This document shows positions 33,085 to 41,750 of a stretch of DNA of 64,000 nt, one piece after another. Source of the DNA: Dyadobacter flavalbus (GTDB lineage Bacteria > Bacteroidota > Bacteroidia > Cytophagales > Spirosomataceae). The stretch spans positions 124,001 to 188,000 of the forward strand of contig NZ_VBSN01000076.1 of assembly GCF_006149045.1 (NCBI RefSeq), read 5' to 3'. The notes under the pieces were generated by a model, which was not told the DNA's origin, did not search any database, and saw nothing but the letters and a program-made list of their open reading frames with translations. Within the stretch, counting starts at the first letter, position 1; each line of letters opens with the position of its first letter. Both the position numbers and the translations under genes were made by a program.

Positions 33085-33978
33085 TTATTTGCTTTTAGAT
33101 TGCTTCCTGCCCACACTGCCGGCATTAAAATGCAGATAGCCCCAGTATTCCGGAAAATGCATGTTAATAATGCCCTGCGGCGACCATACCCAGTTATATT
33201 CCGGGATCAATTTGTTTGTTTCCTTATTTTTCCTGCGGCTGTATTTGCCGTCGGTTCCGATTTCATGCTGCCAGTTGACACGCGAAAAATTGATGCGCCA
33301 TACGGCATCGTGCACCGGGATTATTGCCGGAATCTTATCATTTGCAAGAGATTGGAACGGAATGGCGATTTCCAGCGTCCAGCTTTTGTCCTTATCCTTG
33401 CCGTCGTTCAGCGTACCATCAATGGAAACAGCCGATTTCAGGCCTTCTATATTCCAGGAAATTTGCGCCTTTCCGCCTTTTTTGTACGTTTTCGGAAGAA
33501 AAAGGTCGAAAGTATTATTGATTGCATTGATTTCCAGCTCGTAGTAATTTTCAGTATCACCGTCGGGATCAATAAAAACCTCGAAGTCGTTTTCGTGAAA
33601 TACAATCTGGTCTTTTTTGTCCTGATATGCCCAGATATGTTCCTCGTCCAGCACAGCGGCAATGTAGAGAAATTCATTGTCCCAAAGCATTTTTACACGC
33701 GTATCCTGCAAAGGCAGCGGCTTTTTGTCGCCTTCAATATCTTTGAATTTTGACGTCCATTCCGCTTTTTTCCACGATTTCTCGTTCAGCTTTCCGTCAA
33801 TGACAATCTTTTCATCCGGTTGGAAACAAATGTAGCTTTCAGGCGGATTCGGGGCTTGGGCAAACCCGCTGTTTGAAATAAGCAAACCGGCAAACAGGAA
33901 AGAGGCCAAAATGGGTAATCCGGGCAGGCGATTCAGGTCAAATCTGTTATTTTCTTTGAACGATTTTAAGTTTTTCAA
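33085..33978 (-). CDS. Carbohydrate-binding family 9-like exported protein
   Basis: A 297-residue protein with an extended N-terminus (about residues 1-24) before a hydrophobic signal segment ending SGFAQA. The remainder follows the CBM9-like pattern: IDGKLNEKSWKKAEW near the start, VKMLWDNEFLYIAAVLDE, then EVFIDPDGDTENYYELEINA and a final WSPQGIINMHFPEYWG. This module occurs alone in many Bacteroidota proteins of uncertain role; some relatives bind reducing ends of sugars. No catalytic domain is attached. It lies 20 bp upstream of the beta-lactamase-like gene on the same strand and the two are probably cotranscribed. A start at a shorter internal position cannot be excluded. Confidence 0.85.
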   Translation of the reverse strand: MKNLKSFKENNRFDLNRLPGLPILASFLFAGLLISNSGFAQAPNPPESYICFQPDEKIVIDGKLNEKSWKKAEWTSKFKDIEGDKKPLPLQDTRVKMLWDNEFLYIAAVLDEEHIWAYQDKKDQIVFHENDFEVFIDPDGDTENYYELEINAINNTFDLFLPKTYKKGGKAQISWNIEGLKSAVSIDGTLNDGKDKDKSWTLEIAIPFQSLANDKIPAIIPVHDAVWRINFSRVNWQHEIGTDGKYSRRKNKETNKLIPEYNWVWSPQGIINMHFPEYWGYLHFNAGSVGRKQSKSK

Positions 33979-34064
33979 GATCAGTAAAGGGAATGAGTTC
34001 GTACGCTCAATATACTTTCAAACCGTTCAAAATCTCAAAAAATACGCCTGTATTTTATTACGGT

Positions 34065-34538
34065 CTATGAAAGTTCTCTTTCAAAATAAAGCACGCCATC
34101 GTACGGATTGTAATTATAAGGCACCGTTTCTCTGAAACCGAAAGATTTGTATAATGCCACGGCAGCCGGCATTTTGGTGCCGAGTGTATCCAGTTTGATG
34201 GTTTTGTAATTCAACATTCTGGCGCGTTCGATGACGCTGGACAGCAATGCTTTTCCGATGCCTTTACCCTGAAATTCCGGCCGGATGTACATGCGCTTGA
34301 CTTCGCAGGTAAAATCGTTTTCAATACGTCTTAATCCGACGGCTCCGATGTACTCGTTTTCATTTTTGACAAGCAGCAGCACGCCGGTCGGTGCGCCGTA
34401 CATGTCAGAAATAATCGTCAGTTCATCATCAAAATTCTGAAAGCAAAGTGTGAAGTCCAGCGAAGCGGCATATTCTTTGAAAAGCGCTGCGCCTGTCTGG
34501 TAATCTGCCGGTGTGGAAGCTTGTATAATCTCAAACAT
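34065..34538 (-). CDS. GNAT-family N-acetyltransferase
   Basis: A 157-residue cytoplasmic acetyltransferase. The core has VKRMYIRPEFQGKGIGKAL (about residues 87-105), which contains the Q/RxxGxG/A acetyl-CoA pyrophosphate-binding loop (QGKGIG), followed by a helix (SSVIERARMLNYKTIKLDT) and the closing ALYKSFGFRET segment typical of the fold. The acceptor substrate cannot be told from sequence. It is a single gene on the reverse strand, 65 bp upstream of which the metallopeptidase gene ends. Confidence 0.9.
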   Translation of the reverse strand: MFEIIQASTPADYQTGAALFKEYAASLDFTLCFQNFDDELTIISDMYGAPTGVLLLVKNENEYIGAVGLRRIENDFTCEVKRMYIRPEFQGKGIGKALLSSVIERARMLNYKTIKLDTLGTKMPAAVALYKSFGFRETVPYNYNPYDGVLYFERELS

Positions 34539-34602
34539 AACTGAACTGCATGGATACTAAAATATGGATTTTTTAAGCTGCTGTTATTTTCTGCGGGTCC
34601 GC

Positions 34603-35922
34603 TTACTGTTTAATCTGTAAATCACTTGCCTTGATCTCGTTGCTCAGCAAATCACCAAATAATTTCCACCGCCGTTCAGGAGCATTGTCGGTGCCGCCTT
34701 TTGCCTCTATGTAATTTTTGACAAGATCCTGGCCGTAATTATAGTTGATGACATAACTGCGGTATTTTTTAATAAACTTTAAATAATCCGCTGCGCCTTT
34801 CGGAGTAAGCAAAGCATAATTTTCGAGCCATTGAATGGCTTGCTCATCCGTCATGGTTTTATTCAGGATTCCTCTTGCTGCTTCGTTGCGTACATAGCCG
34901 AGGCCGGATTTTACGGACAAAGCTTCAAAATAAAGATCTGCTTTTGAGGTGTCCATTTCTGCAAGCGGCATCAGGACTTTTTTACAGAATTCCTTTTGTT
35001 CATTGCCCGGAAAAGCAACGGAAATACCGTAATTCGCACTTCCTTCGGCAATCAGCGACTGCGGGCTGAACAGCGGATAAAGGGAGATTTCAGTCCGGTT
35101 TTTATCCTTGTAAAGATTTTTTTCCAATAAGGAATTATAAACGTGATGCCCGGGATACCCTTCGTGGCAAGCCAGATCAATGGCTCGTTCTATAAAAATA
35201 GGCTGACTGACATTGATCTGAATAACACTTGTGAAATTTCCTTTGTACCAGTTGTAACCCGACCAAGGTTTGTCCCGGACATATTCCAGCGTAAAAGTTT
35301 CACCAGCCGGAAGTTCATAATGCGTTAAAGTCCGTCTTCTGGCTTCGGCAATGGCCGTCCTGAAAACCGTATCAATCTTGTCTTCCGGAATCAGGAAATT
35401 TCCGGCCAGTTTCTGAAAGCGGTCCGAAATGGAACCTTTGCCGGGCAGCAGACTGTCCAGCCGGGCAATTTGTGACTGAAAATGCTTTTCAGGATAAACG
35501 GGCGCAACGGCGTCAAACAATTCCCTGGATTCTTCGTCAAAAGAGACGTTTTCTCCTGAAAATACTTTTATTCTTCTTTCAAATGCCGTCAGTTGCGCAG
35601 AAAGCCATTTTGCCCTTTTACTGGTCGAATCGTTTTTTGATGCAGCGGCAAGGCTGTCAAGTTCTTTTTTCAGACCGGCCGCTTGCATTATAAAGCTGTC
35701 TTTCGGAAAATCCGCACGTTTCGGAGCAGCAGGTTTCAGTGAATCCGGGCCGTAATAGGCATCTACAAAATCCGTATCATACTGACCGATGTTTAAGGCC
35801 AGACGGACATAATCACTGGAAATCCGGTTCAGAGCGTCGTTTTCACTTTTTTCTGTCATTTTGGAAGAACAGGAAACCAGCAATGCAGCAATCAGTATTG
35901 CAGAAAAATATTTTAAAGCCAT
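34603..35922 (-). CDS. DUF885-like metallopeptidase lipoprotein (HEGYPGHH)
   Basis: A 439-residue exported lipoprotein. The start at 35922 (a second ATG lies one codon earlier) gives MALKYFSAILIAALLVSCSS with a lipobox (LVSC), so the mature protein is probably anchored by its first Cys. The central ACHEGYPGHHVYN (about residues 261-273) is the zinc-binding HExxxHH-type motif of DUF885-like peptidases, and the following IAEGSANYG probably supplies the third ligand Glu. The frame continues upstream to 35964 without a better start. Substrate unknown; the long helical C-terminal part is usual for the family. Confidence 0.85.
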   Translation of the reverse strand: MALKYFSAILIAALLVSCSSKMTEKSENDALNRISSDYVRLALNIGQYDTDFVDAYYGPDSLKPAAPKRADFPKDSFIMQAAGLKKELDSLAAASKNDSTSKRAKWLSAQLTAFERRIKVFSGENVSFDEESRELFDAVAPVYPEKHFQSQIARLDSLLPGKGSISDRFQKLAGNFLIPEDKIDTVFRTAIAEARRRTLTHYELPAGETFTLEYVRDKPWSGYNWYKGNFTSVIQINVSQPIFIERAIDLACHEGYPGHHVYNSLLEKNLYKDKNRTEISLYPLFSPQSLIAEGSANYGISVAFPGNEQKEFCKKVLMPLAEMDTSKADLYFEALSVKSGLGYVRNEAARGILNKTMTDEQAIQWLENYALLTPKGAADYLKFIKKYRSYVINYNYGQDLVKNYIEAKGGTDNAPERRWKLFGDLLSNEIKASDLQIKQ

Positions 35923-35988
35923 CATCCTGAAAAATCTGAGATTGAAAGTGTTCGTGTAAAACAAACAGGATTTTCCGGAATTACAGCA

Positions 35989-36219
35989 TTACAGGTCCAG
36001 AATGTCTTTTGCTTCTTTCTCGGTGTAAAAAGGGCCAAGTTCCGCTTCATCAATAATTTCCTGAACCTGCTCTTCCGTTGCGGGTTTTGCGGGTTCGGTA
36101 TTGTTTGCCGGATTGATTTCCCAAAAATCGATAATGCCCTTGTTTTTCAGGGCAACCAGTATTTGTTCTGCCAGATTGTTGTCCGATTCGTTAATTGCTT
36201 TGACATGAAAGGTTTTCAT
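35989..36219 (-). CDS. Small acidic protein, antitoxin-like
   Basis: A 76-residue protein starting MKTFHVKAINESDNNLAEQ. The open frame extends 69 codons further upstream, but that part overlaps a Cys-rich improbable sequence and operator site F, so the ATG at 36219 is preferred. The N-terminal strand followed by helices, and the acidic C-terminus (EEQVQEIIDEAELGPFYTEK), recall small Bacteroidota antitoxins, yet no toxin gene adjoins it. Function is not assignable from sequence. It is divergent from the DUF4097 gene, with 242 bp between the two starts. Confidence 0.65.
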   Translation of the reverse strand: MKTFHVKAINESDNNLAEQILVALKNKGIIDFWEINPANNTEPAKPATEEQVQEIIDEAELGPFYTEKEAKDILDL

Positions 36220-36310
36220 AGAACTGCTGTTTTGTAAATTTATACAAGAACTCAAAAAATCATACCCGTTCAGAGCCTGTAACAGGCAAATACATATCCG
36301 GCGTTTCAAA

Positions 36311-36386
36311 TGTCCGTTTTTGAACAGTGTTTTATGCCTAAACAGCTTACAATCAGTGTACTTTGTTACTGGCTTTGTTTTTGATG
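36311..36386 (+). promoter_or_regulatory. Operator and sigma-54-like promoter upstream of the DUF4097 gene (site F)
   Basis: A single strong palindrome TGTCC-GTTTTT-GAACA lies at 36311-36326; only a weak partner is visible upstream. TGGCTTTGTTTTTGAT starts at 36370, 44 bp after the palindrome, and fits the sigma-54 pattern TGGC-N7-TTG. The ATG of the DUF4097 gene is at 36462. The offset is one helical turn shorter than the 55 bp seen at three other sites. Confidence 0.65.
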
Positions 36387-36461
36387 TATTAAAATTAACG
36401 TTACGCCATGCAACATACGATTTCATTTTGTCATCATTATAAAAATTAACAACACCGGATC

Positions 36462-37502
36462 ATGAAAAAGAAACAGCTACTTGTAATCATGCTTGCAATG
36501 TTCGTTGCCATTGCAGGAAATGCTCAGAACGACAGCGACAAGCCGTATGTAACCAAAAATTTTACAAATGCCTCGCTGAAAGAATTGTCCGTTGAAACTT
36601 CCGGCGGTTCCATTTCGGTAACGGGCGGTGAAAGCAACGGCTTTAAAGTGGAAATGTTTGTAAAACCAAACAACTGGAATGGCAAAAGCGAACTTTCCAA
36701 AGAAGAAATCGAAGACAGACTGGAAGATTACGACATTCTGATCGGTACGGAAGGAGACCGGGTGGTGGCCACAGCAAAGCGAAAAAACAATAATAACCAG
36801 AATAATAACAAAGGCATTTCAATCGGGTTCAAGGTTTATACGCCTAAAAATACAGCCACTTACCTCAAAACAAGCGGCGGAAGTATTCACATCGCTTCAC
36901 TGAACGGCGAACAGAACTTCACGACAAGCGGCGGAAGCCTGCATGTGAATGACCTGAGCGGCATGATCCGCGGCCGTACTTCCGGCGGAAGCATTGAGGT
37001 TGCCAACTGCAGTAAGGACATCGAGCTGCATACCAGCGGCGGAAGCATTAAAGCGAGCGACCTGAAAGGCAAAATTGAACTACAGACCTCCGGCGGAAGC
37101 ATTGCGCTGAATAACCTTGATGGAGAAATTGAAGCGCAGACCAGCGGCGGAAGCATCAAAGGTGAAAACCTGGCCGGCTCGCTGAACACCGGAACTTCGG
37201 GCGGTTCTGTAAGGCTGGCAAATGTTTCGGGAAGCCTGAAAGCCAGTACAAGCGCAGGCAGCATTGAAGTAGAACTGACCAAACTGGGCGAATTTGTAAA
37301 TCTGTCCAGCTCGGCAGGAAGCGTGCGGGTTAAGATGCCGCTGGATAAAGGCGTAGACCTGAACCTGAAAGGCAATAAAGTATCCATCCCGCTGAAAAAC
37401 TTTGACGGCCAAGCAGAAAAAGACCGCGTAAACGGCAAAATGAACGGCGGCGGCATTCCGGTTACACTTTCAGCGAGCAGCGGAAGCGTTTATGTCAATT
37501 AG
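36462..37502 (+). CDS. DUF4097-family beta-helix envelope protein
   Basis: A 346-residue exported protein with a signal peptide (residues 1-21, ending AGNAQ). From about residue 135 onward it consists of 18-residue repeats, each beginning TSGGS (later TSAGS and SSAGS), at least nine in register, plus an isolated TSGGS near residue 47. This predicts a regular right-handed parallel beta-helix or beta-roll, as in DUF4097 (putative adhesin) proteins. An Asn-rich linker (NNNNQNNNK) precedes the repeats. DUF4097 genes often accompany envelope-stress regulators. Here the gene is preceded by an operator of the permease regulon, and its 3' flank has the same AGCTTTAAGC-type words found after permease genes. 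Confidence 0.9.
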   Translation: MKKKQLLVIMLAMFVAIAGNAQNDSDKPYVTKNFTNASLKELSVETSGGSISVTGGESNGFKVEMFVKPNNWNGKSELSKEEIEDRLEDYDILIGTEGDRVVATAKRKNNNNQNNNKGISIGFKVYTPKNTATYLKTSGGSIHIASLNGEQNFTTSGGSLHVNDLSGMIRGRTSGGSIEVANCSKDIELHTSGGSIKASDLKGKIELQTSGGSIALNNLDGEIEAQTSGGSIKGENLAGSLNTGTSGGSVRLANVSGSLKASTSAGSIEVELTKLGEFVNLSSSAGSVRVKMPLDKGVDLNLKGNKVSIPLKNFDGQAEKDRVNGKMNGGGIPVTLSASSGSVYVN

Positions 37503-37504
37503 TG

Positions 37505-37537
37505 AATGGCTTTTGGCAATTAGCTTTAAGCTGTCAG
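37505..37537. repeat. Short AGCTATTAGC-type word cluster
   Basis: GGCTTTTGGCAATTAGC and TTTAAGCTGTCAG directly follow the DUF4097 stop codon, the same vocabulary as the 3' flanks of permease copies 3 and 7-10. It is short, so chance cannot be excluded. Confidence 0.5.
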
Positions 37538-37620
37538 GATCAAAAATGATTAATTCAGAGAAGCTTGTAGAAAATTCAATCCGGATTCATTTCAATCCGT
37601 AACTTGGAAATAGTACTTGT

Positions 37621-37672
37621 AAATGGCGGAAGGACGGAATTTTGACTTCGTTCTTCCGCCATTTTATTTTTT
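37621..37672 (+). terminator. Rho-independent terminator after the DUF4097 gene
   Basis: Perfect 12-bp stem AAATGGCGGAAG (37621-37632) with CTTCCGCCATTT (37653-37664), followed by TATTTTTTT. It lies 119 bp downstream of the DUF4097 stop and before the helix-hairpin-helix gene. Confidence 0.88.
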
Positions 37673-37728
37673 TACAGTAACCATAAACCGGAAAGTGCGT
37701 CTAAAAGAGCAAACCTTTGATCCGACGT

Positions 37729-38688
37729 ATGTTTAGAAATATGGTTACGCACTTGCAGGACTACTTTGGGATTTCCAGAAAGGAAGCACGCGGCGCGCTG
37801 GTTCTGATGGTATTATGCCTGTTTCTGATCTGGACGCCGTTTGTGTTCAGAAGATGGATTTTGCCGATTGTTCCGGTTAACGAGAGTGACGTTGATCTGA
37901 AGAAGCTGGACAGCATTGCAGCTAAACTTGAAAAAGAGAATCAGCTGAAATTTAAAAAGTATAAGAAATATCCTGAAAAAAACGATCATGCAAAATCGGC
38001 CCGTTCGTTCCGCCTTTTTGATTTTGACCCGAATACGGCAACCGTTGATGAACTGACTGAGCTTGGAATTCCCGTTTTTCTGGCAAAAAGAATGGATAAA
38101 TTCAGGAGCAAAGGCGGTAAATTCCGTAAAAAAGAAGATTTGCTTACGATCTATGATTTTCCGGCCAGCCTTTACGAACGACTGGAAAAGCACATTGTAC
38201 TGCCGCCTGCTGCCGGTATAACTCCGGCGAAACCTGCGGAAAAGGAGAAAGCAGCAACTGAGAAAAAGGTTTTTGCAGGAAAGCCGGCTATTTCAGAATT
38301 TGATATTAACAAAGCCGATACGGCGCAGCTTGTTCGGCTCCGCGGAATCGGCAGCAAATTGTCCATGCGGATTCTGAAATTCCGGGACGGGCTTGGCGGG
38401 TTCCATTCTGCAAGCCAGTATGCGGAAATATTCGGGCTTGATTCGCTGGCTTTGTCCGAACTCAACCGTTTTGCAAAAGTGCAGAGTGCCGTAAAAAAGA
38501 TTGATATCAATACGGCGACTGCCGAAGAACTGAACAGCCATACTTATCTTAAAAACAGAAAGATTGCCGCAATTATTGTTAATTACCGCAATCAGCACGG
38601 TGCGTTCCGTTCTGCTGACGATCTGCGGAAAGTAAAAGTCATGGATGAAACCATGATCAGAAAGATCGAGCCGTATCTTTCTTTCTGA
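37729..38688 (+). CDS. Helix-hairpin-helix (ComEA-like) protein
   Basis: A 319-residue protein with an N-terminal membrane anchor (about residues 20-42) and three helix-hairpin-helix segments of the ComEA type: FDPNTATVDELTELGIP (about 102), FDINKADTAQLVRLRGIGSK (about 190) and IDINTATAEELNSHTYLK (about 262). Such modules bind DNA non-specifically; anchored at the membrane they are associated with DNA uptake, though many Bacteroidota copies have no proven role. The ATG at 37729 is preferred to a TTG four codons earlier. It converges on the LOG gene with 15 bp between stops. Confidence 0.88.
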   Translation: MFRNMVTHLQDYFGISRKEARGALVLMVLCLFLIWTPFVFRRWILPIVPVNESDVDLKKLDSIAAKLEKENQLKFKKYKKYPEKNDHAKSARSFRLFDFDPNTATVDELTELGIPVFLAKRMDKFRSKGGKFRKKEDLLTIYDFPASLYERLEKHIVLPPAAGITPAKPAEKEKAATEKKVFAGKPAISEFDINKADTAQLVRLRGIGSKLSMRILKFRDGLGGFHSASQYAEIFGLDSLALSELNRFAKVQSAVKKIDINTATAEELNSHTYLKNRKIAAIIVNYRNQHGAFRSADDLRKVKVMDETMIRKIEPYLSF

Positions 38689-38703
38689 TCAGAATCCATG
38701 ATT

Positions 38704-39474
38704 TTAAAAATTGGGTTTCAGCAGATATTTGGAGTAGAAATTATCGATCACCTTCACCGCTTCATCGGGTGTATCCACAACGCTGATGAGTTTAAGGTCT
38801 TCGGGATTGATATTTCCTTCCGTCAGCATGGTTCCTTTGATCCAGTCGAGCAATCCGGTCCAGTAACTGCTTCCGACAAGCACAATCGGGAAGCGGCCGA
38901 TTTTTTTGGTTTGTATCAAAGTCAATGCCTCAAAAAGCTCATCCAGCGTTCCGAAACCACCCGGCATGACAATAAATCCCTGGGAATATTTTACAAACAT
39001 GACCTTTCTGACGAAGAAAAAGTCAAAGTTGATGTTTTTGTCCGGATCGATGTAAATGTTGCTGTGTTGTTCAAAAGGCAGTTTGATGTTCAGACCGACG
39101 GATTTGCCGCCCTGCTGAAAAGCACCTTTGTTTCCCGCTTCCATGATTCCGGGCCCGCCGCCGGTGATGACACCGTAGCCATGCCTGACCAGTTTTGCCG
39201 CAATTTCTTCGGCGGTTTTATAGTGCGGATTGTCGGCCAGCGTACGGGCAGAACCGAAAAGGGAAACGCACGGACCGATTTTGGCCAGTTTATCAAAACC
39301 CTCAACAAATTCGGCCATTACCTTGAACACAACCCAGGAATCGGCACTTTTTATTTCATTCCAGTTTCTATCTTCAAATGCTTCCTTGATGCGTTTTTCG
39401 TCTTCCGGAACTGCCGGATTGAGGAGGGAAACGTCAATGAGCTGTGCATTTTCTGTTTTTACTTGTTCATCCAT
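38704..39474 (-). CDS. LOG family protein (nucleotide 5'-monophosphate phosphoribohydrolase type)
   Basis: A 256-residue cytoplasmic protein of the LOG/TIGR00730 family. The diagnostic motifs are GGGPGIMEAGNKGA (about residues 113-126) and PGGFGTLDELFEALT (about 176-190), which form the nucleotide-binding and catalytic site of enzymes that split AMP-type nucleotides into base and ribose 5-phosphate. In plants and some bacteria this releases cytokinins; in most bacteria the role is nucleotide salvage or unknown. It is longer than the 190-residue minimal enzymes because of an N-terminal extension. It is a single gene on the reverse strand. Confidence 0.92.
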   Translation of the reverse strand: MDEQVKTENAQLIDVSLLNPAVPEDEKRIKEAFEDRNWNEIKSADSWVVFKVMAEFVEGFDKLAKIGPCVSLFGSARTLADNPHYKTAEEIAAKLVRHGYGVITGGGPGIMEAGNKGAFQQGGKSVGLNIKLPFEQHSNIYIDPDKNINFDFFFVRKVMFVKYSQGFIVMPGGFGTLDELFEALTLIQTKKIGRFPIVLVGSSYWTGLLDWIKGTMLTEGNINPEDLKLISVVDTPDEAVKVIDNFYSKYLLKPNF

Positions 39475-39697
39475 ACTTAAAAATTCAATTTAGTTGTTGA
39501 TTCATATATTGTAGCTTTGCAATTGCCGGAAAGCTGCCGGCAATCCGCTTTAAGCAGTCAGGAAGATCCATTTTTAACAGAGTGTAAATTGTAAAAACGG
39601 ATACTCCCGACTAATTTTAACAATTACTTATTTATAATTATACATTTAAAAACCCTTTTATTTTGCAGATAAACGGGTTACATATAACAAAAAAACA

Positions 39698-40129
39698 ATG
39701 AGAAAAATTGCTATCGGTTCGGATCATGCCGGTTTTCCTTATAAAGAGCCTGTTACACAATGGCTTATTACAAACGGTTTTGAAGTAAAAGATTTTGGTA
39801 CATACAGCGCCGATTCCGCCGACTATGCCGATTTCGCGCATCCGGTTGCAAGTGCCGTGGAAAGCGGGGAATATGAAAAAGGCATTCTGCTGTGCGGAAG
39901 CGGCCAGGGCGTGTGCATTACGGCGAACAAACATGCCGGAATCCGTGCCGCGCTGGTCTGGGATGCGCCGCTGGCGCAGCTGGCACGCCAGCATAACGAT
40001 GCCAATGTGATTTGTTTTCCCGTAAGGTTTATTGAGCTGGAAACTGCGCTGGCAAGCGTGGCAGCATTTCTGAGTACGGAATTCGAAGGCGGCAGGCATC
40101 AGGCGCGCGTAGATAAGATTGCCTGCTAG
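39698..40129 (+). CDS. rpiB: Ribose 5-phosphate isomerase B
   Basis: A 143-residue protein that opens with IAIGSDHAGFPYKEP and carries CGSGQGVCITANKH (about residues 66-79), whose Cys is the catalytic base of RpiB-type isomerases. The enzyme interconverts ribose 5-phosphate and ribulose 5-phosphate in the pentose phosphate pathway. Length and spacing are normal for the family. The last bases overlap the stop region of the convergent membrane-protein gene by 4 bp. Confidence 0.95.
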   Translation: MRKIAIGSDHAGFPYKEPVTQWLITNGFEVKDFGTYSADSADYADFAHPVASAVESGEYEKGILLCGSGQGVCITANKHAGIRAALVWDAPLAQLARQHNDANVICFPVRFIELETALASVAAFLSTEFEGGRHQARVDKIAC

Positions 40130-41538
40130 ATTTTTCTCTGGTAAATGCCTTTCCAGGGACTGGCTTCATACTGTTTTTGTAGTGCCGGAACACGGTTCAG
40201 CAGTTTCGGCATTATATTGACTTTATCAACGACATAATCGGGCGGATCTTTGCGGAAGTTGTCATAAACATGGATGACGCTGTCAAAATTGTCGAGGTTC
40301 ATTAAATCGTAGCTCGCCAGTTCCCAGTTGAGATAAGGCGTTGCCGTGTAATTGTTAATGTACTCTCCCGTATGCTGCCCGAGCACCAGAATGCGTTTGC
40401 TGCGGATCTGGCCGGGCAGGTTTGCCGGCCTGGCTCTCAGATTTTCCAGCTTGCCCATGGCTATCCCTGGCACTACGCCGCGCAATCCCTGATATTGGAT
40501 CAGCAGAATGATCCCGCCCATTAAAGTAAACTGAAGCTCGTCCGAAAAGCTGTTTTTCCTGAAACTCTGAAAATAATGCGTGGCAAAGAAAGCAGCCGGC
40601 GGTACAAATATTACAAACTGCATGGGCGCCAGAAACTGCATGAGCGGAATGGTAAAAACAGCCGTTATGAACCATAAGGCCATCACCTGCTGAATCCGGG
40701 TTTGGTAACTTACAAAACGCATGGTGGTGAAAATCCGCATAAAGCCCATAACGCCAAAACCCAGCGGCAGCAGGAGGGAAGCTATCAGCGAAGTGAAATC
40801 GTTCAGGTTATATTGTTTCACCTGAAAAACGGAAGTGAGCAGATTCCTGTTCAGGCTTTCCATGCCGTTGTTCATGTAAAAAAACAGCACGACCATCAGC
40901 AGCGGAAAAACAGATCCGAACATGCCGAGCAAGTGATGACGGACCGTAGAGCCGGTATAGAAAAGCAGCGCCAGAAAAGCCCATATCATAAACAAAGATG
41001 CCGGAAGATAAAACAGCGTGGCGATTCCGACATACAGGCCCATTTCAAAAACCTGCGGGCTGACTTCCCTTCTTACGAGTATCTTGACAATCGCCCCGAA
41101 CGCAAACAGCAGAAAAGTGTTGGCCATGAGCATGGGCGAAAGCGTACCCATATCAAATGATATATTCAGGAAAAGCGCGTACAAGGCACCGGGAATGAAA
41201 CTGCGTTCCGGAAATACTTCCCTGGAATGGATTACGTAATTGAAATAGATAATCTGGACAATGGAAACGGTAATGGCGGCAAGCTGATAAATCCATTGCG
41301 TCCGCCCGAAAAGGCTGTCGATGAGCCAGTAAGTCAATCCTGAAAAAGGACTTACATTATCCCAGACGTCACGGTAAAGCATAAAGCCGCGGCCCATTTG
41401 TTCGCCGACCAGCATCCAGCTCAGTTCGGGTATAAGCAAAGGTGCGCCGCCCAGAAAAAACGGCAGCCGGAGCAGCAGGAAAAATACAATCAGACTGATG
41501 GTCTGATACCGTGCGTTAACGCGAAAAAAGCTTAACAA
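40126..41538 (-). CDS. Polytopic membrane protein, possibly DUF6427/GT-C-like
   Basis: A 470-residue integral membrane protein with roughly ten hydrophobic helices up to residue 350, then a soluble C-terminal domain of about 110 residues. The N-terminal part includes PLLIPELSWMLVGEQM and FMLYRDVWDNVSPFSGLTYW, reminiscent of the first loop of GT-C-type membrane glycosyltransferases and of DUF6427 proteins in gliding Bacteroidota. No catalytic residue can be fixed, so transferase activity is only a possibility. The gene stands alone on its strand, with a 212-bp gap upstream that holds nothing recognised. Confidence 0.75.
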   Translation of the reverse strand: MLSFFRVNARYQTISLIVFFLLLRLPFFLGGAPLLIPELSWMLVGEQMGRGFMLYRDVWDNVSPFSGLTYWLIDSLFGRTQWIYQLAAITVSIVQIIYFNYVIHSREVFPERSFIPGALYALFLNISFDMGTLSPMLMANTFLLFAFGAIVKILVRREVSPQVFEMGLYVGIATLFYLPASLFMIWAFLALLFYTGSTVRHHLLGMFGSVFPLLMVVLFFYMNNGMESLNRNLLTSVFQVKQYNLNDFTSLIASLLLPLGFGVMGFMRIFTTMRFVSYQTRIQQVMALWFITAVFTIPLMQFLAPMQFVIFVPPAAFFATHYFQSFRKNSFSDELQFTLMGGIILLIQYQGLRGVVPGIAMGKLENLRARPANLPGQIRSKRILVLGQHTGEYINNYTATPYLNWELASYDLMNLDNFDSVIHVYDNFRKDPPDYVVDKVNIMPKLLNRVPALQKQYEASPWKGIYQRKI

Positions 41539-41750
41539 GAAGTTGGCGGATTATAGATCTTAATGGGAATAACTTTCACGAAATTACAACTCCGTATTCT
41601 ACAATAACAAAATAAGTATGGATATTTGTACTTATTATATAGGAGCAGGGGGATTTTGAAGATGCAGTTTTGTTGGCATGACAATTTGCAGAGCAGGGTG
41701 CTCAGGATATTAATTCAGGCAGCTTACCGGCTGACAATGATTTGAAAATT

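Noticed and set aside
36887-37456. Reverse-strand open frame of 189 codons opposite the DUF4097 gene
   Set aside because: Antisense shadow created by the TSGGS-coding repeats; proline- and serine-rich low-complexity product.
38698-39480. Forward open frame of 260 codons opposite the LOG gene
   Set aside because: The LOG gene has clear family motifs on the other strand; the forward frame has no recognisable domain.
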